A stretch of DNA of 64,000 bases from DASVRA01 sp036388855 (lineage in GTDB: Bacteria > Pseudomonadota > Alphaproteobacteria > Caulobacterales > Caulobacteraceae). Of this stretch, positions 35,818 to 43,104 are shown piece by piece. The notes beneath the pieces are model-generated. The model searched no databases. It was not told the origin of the DNA and worked only from the letters and a program-made list of their open reading frames with translations. How positions within the stretch are numbered: position 1 is the stretch's first letter; each line of letters begins with the position of its first letter. Made by a program: the position numbers and the translations under genes. The DNA lies in NCBI GenBank assembly GCA_036388855.1, contig DASVRA010000031.1, forward strand, positions 1 to 64,000, given 5' to 3'.

Positions 35818-36447
35818 CTAGCGCAACCGTGATCTCAGCGCGGTGGAGGAGGCGTGGTTCCATCGCGGCTGCAGGTAGGCCCAGGTGGGAGGGCGGCTGC
35901 GCGGGAGCAAGCGGGCGCGGGCGGCGGGAACCCTGGCGAAGGCGAAGCGGCGCGCGGCGGGCGAGAGGCGGGCGCGCGAGATGTAGCCGGGGCGGGCGAT
36001 CACCGCGACCGGAACCTCACGCAGGATGTGTTCCCAGCCACGCCAGCGGTGGAACTGCGCCAGCCCGTCGCCGCCCATGATCCAAACGAAGCGGACGCCA
36101 GGGTAGAGGCGCTTCAGCGCCCGCACCGTCTCCAGCGTGTAGCGCGTGCCGAGCTCCGCCTCCGCGCCCGAAACCATCATGCCCCGGCCGCGCGTGATCT
36201 CCCGCGCCAGCCGCAGCCGCCGTTCGAGGTCGCCCCGTTTGGGCCCCTTCAGCGGATTGCCAGGGGACACCAGCCAGACCACCCGGTCCAACCCAAGCCG
36301 CCGCAGCGCCGTGCGGGCGACATGCAGGTGCCCCTCGTGCGGCGGGTCAAAGCTGCCGCCGAACAGGCCCACGGCTTGTCCGGGCCGCAGCTTCAGGTCG
36401 GAAGGGCGAAGGCTCACGCCAACGGTTTGTTGCGCCCTGACGAGCAT
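35818..36447 (-). CDS. nadD: Nicotinate-nucleotide adenylyltransferase
   Basis: It makes NaAD from NaMN and ATP in NAD synthesis. The 209-residue protein has the nucleotidyltransferase motif GLFGGSFDPPHEGHLHVA, WLVSPGNPLKG, FVWIMGGDGLAQFHRW and the C-terminal SSTALRSRLR that replaces ISSTxIR. It begins the cluster that runs to rppH. The first ~15 residues are poorly conserved; GTG 36417 is a possible shorter start. It is divergent from the TonB receptor gene. Confidence 0.94.
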   Translation of the reverse strand: MLVRAQQTVGVSLRPSDLKLRPGQAVGLFGGSFDPPHEGHLHVARTALRRLGLDRVVWLVSPGNPLKGPKRGDLERRLRLAREITRGRGMMVSGAEAELGTRYTLETVRALKRLYPGVRFVWIMGGDGLAQFHRWRGWEHILREVPVAVIARPGYISRARLSPAARRFAFARVPAARARLLPRSRPPTWAYLQPRWNHASSTALRSRLR

Positions 36448-36470
36448 TGCAACAGCGGCGCTTGACGGAC

Positions 36471-36483
36471 GTTATAGTGTATC
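36471..36483. promoter_or_regulatory. Zur-box-like palindrome before the ZnuD-like receptor
   Basis: GTTATAGTGTATC has left half GTTATA and right half TGTATC, which matches the inverted TATAAC at four of six bases. Bacterial Zur sites follow the pattern GTTATAnTATAAC. It lies 33-45 bases before the receptor start, where binding would overlap a promoter. The match is imperfect and unproven. Confidence 0.4.
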
Positions 36484-36515
36484 AGAGAAGCGGCCCTCGC
36501 TCCCCTGTGACGAAC

Positions 36516-38549
36516 ATGCGTTCCTCCGTCTCCCTTTTCGCGTTGATGGCCGCCATGGCTGCCACGGGCGCGGCTGCGCAAACCCGAGCCGCGCCTCCCG
36601 CCGAACCGGGCGACACCGAGGTCGAGGAGGTGGTGGTCACCGGCGGACCTTTCGCCGTCTCGCTCAGTTCGGTCACCACCCACGTGGACGTGGTCAACCA
36701 GCAGCAGCTCGACACCGCCCCGCTCGGCGGCCTGGGCGACGTGCTGAGCGAAGTCCCCGGCGTCCGCTCCAGCTTCTACGGCCCCGGCTCCTCGCGGCCG
36801 GTGATCCGGGGGCTGTCGGGCGCCCGGGTGCTGGTGCTGCAGAACGGCGTGGGCATGGTCGACGCCTCGACCCTGTCGCCCGACCACGCGGTGGCGTCGG
36901 ACCCGGCGGAGGCCACGCGGATCGAGGTGCTGCGCGGGCCCTCCGCGCTCGCCTACGGCGGTTCGGGCGTGGGCGGGGTGGTCAACGTGATCGACGAGCG
37001 CATTCCCACCAGCCGCCCTGATGACGCCCTGGAGGGCCGTGTCTCCGCCTCGGTGCAGAGCGGCGACGACGCCCGCGCACTGTCGGGACACGTCAAGACC
37101 GGCAAGAGGCCGTGGGTGGTCACCGCCACCGGCTCGGTCCGGCGCAGCGACGACTACCACGTGCCCGCCCCGCCGGTGTCGGAGCGCTACGCCGCCGCCC
37201 ACGACGTCACCCCGCTCGAGGACGACGTGGTCAGGAACAGCTCGGTGGACCTTGAAGCCTACGGCGCCGGTGTTTCATACGTGAAGGAGAACGGCGCCTA
37301 CCTTGGCATGGGGATCAACCGCACCGAAAGCCGCTACGGCATCCCCTTCGCCCAGATCGCCGAGCCGCCGGCACCCGACGACGAGGGTCCTGTGCAGATC
37401 CACCTGCACCAGACCCGCTACGACTTGCGCGGGGAGACGCCGCTCGACTGGAGCTGGTTTGAAAAGGCTCGCTTCTCCCTCGGCTATGCCGACTACAAGC
37501 ATGCGGAACAGCTGGTCGACACCGGCGAAACCGGCACCACCTTCATCTCCCATGGCGCCGAGGGCCGCTTCGAAGTCGTCCACCGCGAGCACGAGGGCCA
37601 CCAGGGCGCGGTCGGCGTCCAGGGCGTGCACCGCACCTTCTCGGCCATCGGCGACGAGGCCTTCGTGCCGCCGACGGACATCACCGACGGCGGCATCTTC
37701 ACCCTGCAGCGGCTGGACCGCGGCCGCTGGGGCGTCGACGCGGGCTTGCGGCTGGACTACGCCAAGCTCGACAGCACCGTGGGCGAGCGCGACTTCACCA
37801 ACGTCTCGGGCTCGGCGGGCGTGTTCTACCGCCCGTCCGAGCCGCTGTTCCTGGCGCTGAGCGGCTCCTACACCGGTCGCGCGCCGACCGAGTTCGAGCT
37901 GTTCGCCAACGGCCCCCACCCCGGCACCGGCGGCTTCGAACTCGGTGATCCGGCGCTCGAGTCCGAACGGGTGCTGAACGCCGAGGGCACGGTCCGCTAC
38001 ACGGCAGGGCCGCTGAAGCTGGAGGGCCACCTCTACTACGCGCACTACGCCGGCTATATCGACGAGCGCGGGACCAACGCGTTCGAGGATGGCCTGCGGG
38101 TCTTCCGCTTCATCCAGACTGACGCCGACTTCGTCGGTTTCGAGGGCGAGGCTTCCTACCGCCTTTGGGAGGACGGCGACCGCAACCTCACCGCCGAGGC
38201 CGATTACGACGTCGTGCGCGCCTCAACGCCCGTGGGGACGCCGGCCCGGATTCCGCCCTATGCGGTCACGGGACGGCTGATCTACGCCACCGCCCGCACC
38301 CGGACCGAACTGGAGGTGCGCCATCTGGGGGGACAAGACCGGGTCACCCCATTCGAACTGCCGACCGACGCCTACACCATGGTCAACGCCAGCTTCGAGG
38401 CGCGGCCGTTCCGCGACGAGTCGATCAAGCTGTTCGCTGACGGGCGGAACCTCAACGACGTCGAGGCGCGCGAACACACGTCGTTCCTCAAGGACATCGC
38501 GCCCCTGCCAGGGCGGGAGGTGCGGTTGGGCCTCGCCTACGACTTCTGA
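36516..38549 (+). CDS. TonB-dependent receptor, ZnuD-like (probable zinc uptake)
   Basis: A 677-residue outer-membrane receptor. A signal peptide (MRSSVSLFALMAAMAATGAAA) is followed by a TonB box region (VEEVVVTGG), the plug (GDVLSEVPGVRSSFYGPGSSRPVIRGLSGARVLVLQNG), and DASTLSPDHAVASDPAEATRIEVLRGPSALAYGG, a wording typical of ZnuD and its Caulobacter relative. The barrel ends GLAYDF. His-rich extracellular stretches (VHREHEGHQG, QIHLHQTRYD) would suit zinc capture. ATG 36516 begins the signal peptide. The Zur-like site upstream supports the assignment. It is transcribed alone. Confidence 0.88.
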   Translation: MRSSVSLFALMAAMAATGAAAQTRAAPPAEPGDTEVEEVVVTGGPFAVSLSSVTTHVDVVNQQQLDTAPLGGLGDVLSEVPGVRSSFYGPGSSRPVIRGLSGARVLVLQNGVGMVDASTLSPDHAVASDPAEATRIEVLRGPSALAYGGSGVGGVVNVIDERIPTSRPDDALEGRVSASVQSGDDARALSGHVKTGKRPWVVTATGSVRRSDDYHVPAPPVSERYAAAHDVTPLEDDVVRNSSVDLEAYGAGVSYVKENGAYLGMGINRTESRYGIPFAQIAEPPAPDDEGPVQIHLHQTRYDLRGETPLDWSWFEKARFSLGYADYKHAEQLVDTGETGTTFISHGAEGRFEVVHREHEGHQGAVGVQGVHRTFSAIGDEAFVPPTDITDGGIFTLQRLDRGRWGVDAGLRLDYAKLDSTVGERDFTNVSGSAGVFYRPSEPLFLALSGSYTGRAPTEFELFANGPHPGTGGFELGDPALESERVLNAEGTVRYTAGPLKLEGHLYYAHYAGYIDERGTNAFEDGLRVFRFIQTDADFVGFEGEASYRLWEDGDRNLTAEADYDVVRASTPVGTPARIPPYAVTGRLIYATARTRTELEVRHLGGQDRVTPFELPTDAYTMVNASFEARPFRDESIKLFADGRNLNDVEAREHTSFLKDIAPLPGREVRLGLAYDF

Positions 38550-38572
38550 ATTCCGGCCGCCGCGCTCCCCGC

Positions 38573-38609
38573 AAAAACAGGCCCGCCCGCTCGGGGCGGA
38601 CGGGTCTGA
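38573..38609 (-). terminator. Rho-independent terminator of the Gly-rich protein gene
   Basis: On the minus strand a GC stem (CCGCCC/GGGCGG extended by flanking CAG/CTG pairs) is followed by TTTTT (38577-38573). It lies just past the stop of the Gly-rich gene and also separates it from the converging TonB receptor gene. Confidence 0.75.
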
Positions 38610-38631
38610 AGAGACTAGGCGAGAGGTTCGG

Positions 38632-39396
38632 TCAGAACCCGCCGCCCTGTCCGCCCTGCGGGCCGGCGCCGTGGCCGGACTGGCCCTGCTCGCGGCCGCT
38701 TTCTTCGGCGAGGCTTTCGTTGTCGCCGCCGACGCCCTGCTGATCGGACGAGAAGCTGCGGCCTTCGCCCAGGCCGCCGCCGCCGGTTCCGGCGCCGCCG
38801 ATGCCGCCCTGGTTGCTCAAGCCGCCGGAGCCGCCTTCACCCTGCATGCCGCCGGACTCGCCTGGCGACTGGGTGGAGCCGGCCAGCCCGCTGCGGCTGG
38901 CGTCGGAGGTTCCGCCCATGCCGCCGCCGATGGTGGTTTGGCCCCCGCCAGCGCCGCCCTGGTTTTGCAGGAAGTCGCCGCCGCCGCCCGAGGCGCCGCT
39001 GCTCAGTGCGTGCGAACCGGCGCCGCCGATCTGGCCCGAGCCGCCGCCGCCCGAAAGCTGGTCGGAGCCGGCCGCGCCTTCGCTGCCCGGAGCCAGGCTG
39101 TCGCCGCCCTCGGAGCCGAGCGCGTCGTCGCCCTGATGGCCGGGGAGCGCGTCATCACCCTGATGGCCGCTCAGGCCGCCGCCGGAGCCGCCGCCCTGGT
39201 CGGCGCTGAACTGGCCGCCCTGCACCGCGCCGCCCTCGACCGGATCGCCGCCGGCGCCGAGGAAGCTCTGGTCCGAGTCGCCGCCCTGGCCGGCCGCGGC
39301 CGAGCCGCCCGTGCCTTGGCCCTGGCCGCCGCCGACGCCGCCCGATCCGCCGTAGTCCGGCTGGCCGCCGCTCTGATTGTTGTCCTGGTTGTTCAT
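38632..39396 (-). CDS. Gly/Ser/Gln-rich low-complexity protein
   Basis: A 254-residue protein that is mostly Gly with Ser, Gln, Asp and Ala; there is no signal peptide or membrane segment. Short repeats such as GHQGDDAL occur twice in tandem. ATG 39396 has TAGGAG seven bases before it, so the start is solid, and a terminator follows the stop. The sequence has no catalytic motif. It could be disordered or a stress-related filler, but I cannot name a role. The high GC could allow a spurious frame, yet SD and terminator together favour a real gene. Confidence 0.6.
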   Translation of the reverse strand: MNNQDNNQSGGQPDYGGSGGVGGGQGQGTGGSAAAGQGGDSDQSFLGAGGDPVEGGAVQGGQFSADQGGGSGGGLSGHQGDDALPGHQGDDALGSEGGDSLAPGSEGAAGSDQLSGGGGSGQIGGAGSHALSSGASGGGGDFLQNQGGAGGGQTTIGGGMGGTSDASRSGLAGSTQSPGESGGMQGEGGSGGLSNQGGIGGAGTGGGGLGEGRSFSSDQQGVGGDNESLAEESGREQGQSGHGAGPQGGQGGGF

Positions 39397-39481
39397 TCCG
39401 GTCTCTCCTAGGCTGCCGCCTATCTGAGAAAGCCGCGCCCAAGCGTAGCGGTTCCGCCGGCTCCCGGGGAACACGAAAACC

Positions 39482-40129
39482 TTACCTGTGCCGATCGTCA
39501 CTCGCGGGCGCCTCAGCTCGCCAAGCGGCGTTCACCGCCGCCTGCACATCGCCCTTCACGCCGCGCCGCACCAGGGTTGCGCCGAGGAGCTTCAGCTTCA
39601 CCGCCCCGAACAGCCCGGGCTCGGCCAGGTAGCCGACGCGGTAGATGGATTGGTCGGTGCGGGTCTCACCGTTCTCGACGTAGCGGGTGACGACGCCGAC
39701 CGGCAGCCTCGCCTCCCCCTTTGGCAACGGAGCGCCGGCCTCGCGGGCCGCCTTGAGCGCCTGCTTCAGCCCGTCGCCGAACCACGCCAGGTCAATCTGC
39801 AGACGGCCCGCGCCGATCTCCTTGCCGTGGCCCAGCACCGGGGTGGGGAAGAGGTAGCGCTGGGTCTGGACGACCTGGGTGGGGTTGGTCGGCTCCAGCA
39901 GCACCCGCTCGCCGTCCTCGTCGGCCTCGGCGCGCATGACGAACACCGAGCGGGTCTGCGCCTGGGCCTTCTGGGCTTCCTGCCGCTGGGCCTGCTGGCG
40001 GTCGCGGTGGTTCTCCCAGTAGCCGAGGCCGGCGAGGACGAGGCCCAGGACGGCGACCACCTCGCCGACGGTCAGCCAGAAGCGCCGGGTGCGCGGTTTG
40101 GGCTCGGGTTTGAGCGCGTCTTGGGACAT
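39482..40129 (-). CDS. Membrane-anchored protein of unknown function
   Basis: A 215-residue protein with a short Pro/Lys-rich cytoplasmic tail, one membrane helix (FWLTVGEVVAVLGLVLAGLGYW), a Gln/Arg/Ala coiled segment (HRDRQQAQRQEAQKAQAQTR) and a periplasmic domain (VFVMRAEADEDGERVLLEPTNPTQVVQTQRYLFPTPVLG, then GYLAEPGLFGAVKLKLLGATLVRRGV). No known family. A decayed copy of its first half lies at 41676-41965, so this locus has been duplicated. Confidence 0.8.
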   Translation of the reverse strand: MSQDALKPEPKPRTRRFWLTVGEVVAVLGLVLAGLGYWENHRDRQQAQRQEAQKAQAQTRSVFVMRAEADEDGERVLLEPTNPTQVVQTQRYLFPTPVLGHGKEIGAGRLQIDLAWFGDGLKQALKAAREAGAPLPKGEARLPVGVVTRYVENGETRTDQSIYRVGYLAEPGLFGAVKLKLLGATLVRRGVKGDVQAAVNAAWRAEAPASDDRHR

Positions 40130-40200
40130 CGGCGGCCTTAGGGGAGGGTAGGGCTCCGAGCGCGATTACATCGCCCGCCGCCGCGTGACGAGGGGTGGCG
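39810..40200. repeat. Segmental duplication, left copy
   Basis: This part of the membrane-protein gene and its upstream flank is repeated in the same orientation at about 41676-42001. Matching landmarks are the LEPTNPTQVVQTQRYLFPTPV coding stretch, WENHRDRQQ, and the upstream GCGATTACATCGCCCGC and GTGACGAG. The two copies flank the 40446-41591 gene. About 50 bases around the original start codon are missing from the right copy. Confidence 0.8.
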
Positions 40201-40445
40201 GGCGTGGTTTGCCGCGTCGGTCGGCGGCTGAAACTGAACTCGGCGTTAGGTTATCCCTGGCATGTTCATCGGGCGGTTCGTCCTGGCGCGAGCTCCGCCT
40301 GCGTTGAATGCGGTTCCTGCCTCGCAAACCAGGCATACGGCGGAGAAGGGCGGCTCGCGAGATTTGCTCTGATGCCCGCCGATAGAAGTTCGAGAAGACA
40401 AGGGTGCCCGGAGGACCAGGCTTGAGCGCTGAAGGAGCTGCAAGC
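40130..40445. other. Intergenic region between divergent genes
   Basis: The first ~70 bases belong to the duplicated segment and hold the promoter side of the minus-strand membrane protein. The remainder shows no good coding frame, tRNA or terminator. Two candidate SD/start pairs for the next gene occur at its right edge (see that gene). Confidence 0.5.
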
Positions 40446-41591
40446 GTGCAGGCGCCTCAGGCTCGACGGTTCATCGCTCGCCGGGCGGTCTTCTATCTGC
40501 TGTTCGCGCTGGTGACCGCCTTCACCATGAGCCGAGACGTGTTCACGCTCGGCCTTTATATGCTGGTCATCCCAGCCCTGGCGATGGCGGCGATCCACTG
40601 GGCGTTCCTGGTCCTGCCCCTCATCGACTGGCCGCTCGCGGCCTGGCGACGGACGCGGAGTCTAAAATGGACCGGAGCCTGGTTCGCGGCGGCCCTGGTC
40701 TTCCCGCTGGGATTTCCGATCGCCGCCAATCTGGCGCAGGAAGCGCGCGCCGCCGCCGGCAGGGTTGGGGACAAGCCGCCCGCCCGGGTGGCCGCGTTCA
40801 ACGGGCCGATCCTGATCGCCGGTGATTGCGGCGCCGAATGCACGCGCCTGGTCACCGGCGGAACGGTGGAGCGGGTGCTGCATGCCGAGCACCATGGCAT
40901 GGGCAAGGACTACAATCTCGACTGGCGGGACGGCGGCTATCCCCGGGCGCGGCTGAAATTCGCCTCGACCTATTGCGACAAGGACCGGCGCGACAAGGTC
41001 TTCGAGCTGCGCGATCATCCAGGTTGGTGCCTGGTGGAGCGCACGATCGAGAAGCCGGTCTTCGGTGCGGTCATCCACTTCGAGGGCTACTACGGCACCA
41101 GCCGAAACCGCGGGCGCAGGCGGATCGAGATCTGGACCTGCGAGGCGCGATGTCAGCTGGCCGCCCGCCAGACCGAGTTCAAGCTGCGCCGCTTCGCCGT
41201 CCCTCTGCGCATCGCCTATCCGAGCGATGGGCCGTCCGTCGATCCGCAGTTCGAGCGCGTCGCTGTCCAGCGCGGCGATGCCGACCCGGCGCGCGTCATC
41301 AAAGCGGCGCTGGGCCTGGAGTACCGCGAAGGACCGCCGCGACTGGGCGAGGATCCGATCGCAGCGGCGGGTGAGGAGGCCGCCTTCTGGGCGGCGGAGG
41401 CGGACCGAAAGACGCGGGAAGAGGCCGAGCGGCTGGCCCGGCTGGCGGAGTCGGACCGGGAGCGTGCGGCCGATCTGGCTGCGCGTGCTCGCGAACGGGA
41501 ACTCCTGCGGCGGAACCGCGAACCTCGAAACCGCGGCTGCGTGACAAGGGAATCCGCCGGAACCTTCAGCGCATCCTGCAAGGAGCGCTAG
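40446..41591 (+). CDS. Multi-pass membrane protein with Cys-rich soluble domain, unknown function
   Basis: A 381-residue protein. Three hydrophobic helices lie in the first ~110 residues (FYLLFALVTAFTM, LYMLVIPALAMAAIHWAFLVL, WFAAALVFPLGFPIAANLA). A domain of about 200 residues with Cys pairs follows (GDCGAECTRL, WTCEARCQL), then a charged coiled tail rich in Arg, Glu and Ala. GTG 40446 has AAGGAG eight bases before it; a TTG at 40422 with GGAGG is a second possibility. No family recognised. The gene is bracketed by the duplicated segment, so it may have moved with it. Confidence 0.7.
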   Translation: MQAPQARRFIARRAVFYLLFALVTAFTMSRDVFTLGLYMLVIPALAMAAIHWAFLVLPLIDWPLAAWRRTRSLKWTGAWFAAALVFPLGFPIAANLAQEARAAAGRVGDKPPARVAAFNGPILIAGDCGAECTRLVTGGTVERVLHAEHHGMGKDYNLDWRDGGYPRARLKFASTYCDKDRRDKVFELRDHPGWCLVERTIEKPVFGAVIHFEGYYGTSRNRGRRRIEIWTCEARCQLAARQTEFKLRRFAVPLRIAYPSDGPSVDPQFERVAVQRGDADPARVIKAALGLEYREGPPRLGEDPIAAAGEEAAFWAAEADRKTREEAERLARLAESDRERAADLAARARERELLRRNREPRNRGCVTRESAGTFSASCKER

Positions 41592-41675
41592 GCAGGCTGT
41601 CGAAATCGCTGAACGTCGCCAGCCTCACGAGGGTGGACGTGCGCAGCCTCGACGACGCGGAAGAGGGACTGGCCG

Positions 41676-41965
41676 GCGCCGATTTCCTTGCTGCGGTCGC
41701 GTACAGGGGTGGGGAAGAGGTAGCGCTGGGTCTGGACGACCTGGACGGGGTCGGTCGGCTCCAGCAGCACCCGCTCGCCGTCCTCGTCGGCCTCTCCGCG
41801 CATCAGGAACACCGAGCGGCTCTGCGCCCGGGCCTTCTGGGCTTCCTGCCGCAGGGTCTGCTGGCGGTCGCGGTGGTTCTCCCAGTAGCCGAGGCAGGCG
41901 AGGCCGAGGCCAGGACAGCGACCACTTCACCAACGGTCAGCCAGAAGCGGCGGCCGCGTAGGGCT
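41676..41965 (-). pseudogene. Truncated, frameshifted copy of the 39482-40129 membrane protein
   Basis: The minus strand encodes RFWLTVGEVVAVL, then after a one-base deletion near 41910 switches frame and resumes with YWENHRDRQQ, RSVFLMRGEADEDGERVLLEPTDPVQVVQTQRYLFPTPV and KEIGAG, where similarity stops. The start codon and first ~15 codons are deleted and the C-terminal half is missing. It is a non-functional relic of a duplication. Confidence 0.85.
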
Positions 41966-42001
41966 GCGCGCGATTACATCGCCCGCACCCCGGTGACGAG
42001 A
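41676..42001. repeat. Segmental duplication, right copy
   Basis: Direct repeat of 39810-40200 with scattered substitutions, a one-base deletion near 41910 and a deletion of about 50 bases near 41965. The upstream landmark GCGATTACATCGCCCGC (about 41969-41985) and GTGACGAG (41993-42000) mark the right end. Beyond this, 42002-42185 holds no gene and probably contains the araC-type gene promoter. Confidence 0.8.
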
Positions 42002-42185
42002 GGCTGGCGGCTGTCATTCGGCGCATTGATCTGCGGGATGGCGCGGATGTCAGTCTATTCGTGGACGTGGGAGCCGCGCTGCCGCTGGGGGACATTCAAT
42101 CCACTCGACGGCTGTAGGTTAGCGCCGCGTTACGGATAGTTCACGAGCTTCGCGGCCCTTTCCGACTTAGATCAGTCAACCAGGC

Positions 42186-43034
42186 ATGCAGATGACTGAA
42201 TTGCATGAGGGACAAGTCCGGTTCTGGCGCGCTCCAGACCTTGACGATCTTGAGCTGCTTCACGCTCGCTATTCGCGCTGCGATTTCCCCCGCCACATTC
42301 ACGAACGCTACGTGATCGCGCTCATGGTGGGCGGAGCGGAGGAACTGGCCCTTGGTCGCTGTGTCTACACGGTCCCGGCGGGTCGCGTCGTCCTGATCAA
42401 TCCAGGAGAGGCGCACCGAAATAGGTCCGTGGGCGATTGTGGAACCGCCTACAGGAGCTTCTATCCGACAGCTGGCATGATCTCCCGGTTAGCGGCTTGC
42501 GACGATGAACGCGGCAGCTCCACACCCTCTTTTCGCGCGCCCATCCTGTGTGACCCCAAGCTCCATGTCGCGCTTGTGCAGCTGCACAAGCGGCTCGAGC
42601 GGCCTAGTTCAAGCCTCGAGAGCGAAACCGCACTGTCCGTAAACCTGCGCCGCCTCTTGCCGAGCGACGCGGCTGCGCCTGCTGGTTCGAACTCAGGAGC
42701 GGAGCGCCGCCAGGTTCGACTAGCCCGGGAATACTTAGACGCCTGTTATGAGCGAAACACCTCCCTCTCCGCGCTGGCTGTTCTAGCGGGCCTAAGCCGA
42801 TTTCAGCTGCTTCGGAGCTTCAAAAAAGAAGTTGGGTTGCCGCCGGCGCAATACCAAACCCACGTGCGGGTACGAGAGGCGAAGCGGCTGCTTCTGACGG
42901 GATGTTCTCTGGCTGAGACGGCGGTCCAGGTCGGGTTTGTGGACCAAAGCCATTTCACCCGCTCTTTCAAAAGACTGACCGGTGTGACCCCAGGCGTCTA
43001 CGCATCGCGCAATAGCATACAAGACGCGCTGTAG
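42186..43034 (+). CDS. AraC-family transcriptional regulator
   Basis: A 282-residue regulator. A cupin-like N-terminal sensor (HIHERYVIALMVGGAEELALG, YTVPAGRVVLINPGEAHRNRS) is followed by a C-terminal double helix-turn-helix: SLSALAVLAGLSRFQLLRSFKKEVGLPPAQYQ and SLAETAVQVGFVDQSHFTRSFKRLTGVTPGVY. Codons end in A or T more often than in neighbouring genes, suggesting acquisition. It is directly upstream of the S9 peptidase on the same strand with a 70-base gap and probably regulates it. ATG 42192 is an alternative start. Confidence 0.9.
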   Translation: MQMTELHEGQVRFWRAPDLDDLELLHARYSRCDFPRHIHERYVIALMVGGAEELALGRCVYTVPAGRVVLINPGEAHRNRSVGDCGTAYRSFYPTAGMISRLAACDDERGSSTPSFRAPILCDPKLHVALVQLHKRLERPSSSLESETALSVNLRRLLPSDAAAPAGSNSGAERRQVRLAREYLDACYERNTSLSALAVLAGLSRFQLLRSFKKEVGLPPAQYQTHVRVREAKRLLLTGCSLAETAVQVGFVDQSHFTRSFKRLTGVTPGVYASRNSIQDAL

Positions 43035-43104
43035 CGATCCGACGATCATAGAAGCGTCCACTCACCAGTGGCACGCATGGACGCTGAGGATCGGAAGGAA
43101 TTGC

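Noticed and set aside
41588..41812. Independent small gene on the minus strand
   Set aside because: Its first half is the decayed copy of the 39482-40129 protein; the remainder is unrelated sequence with no start signal.
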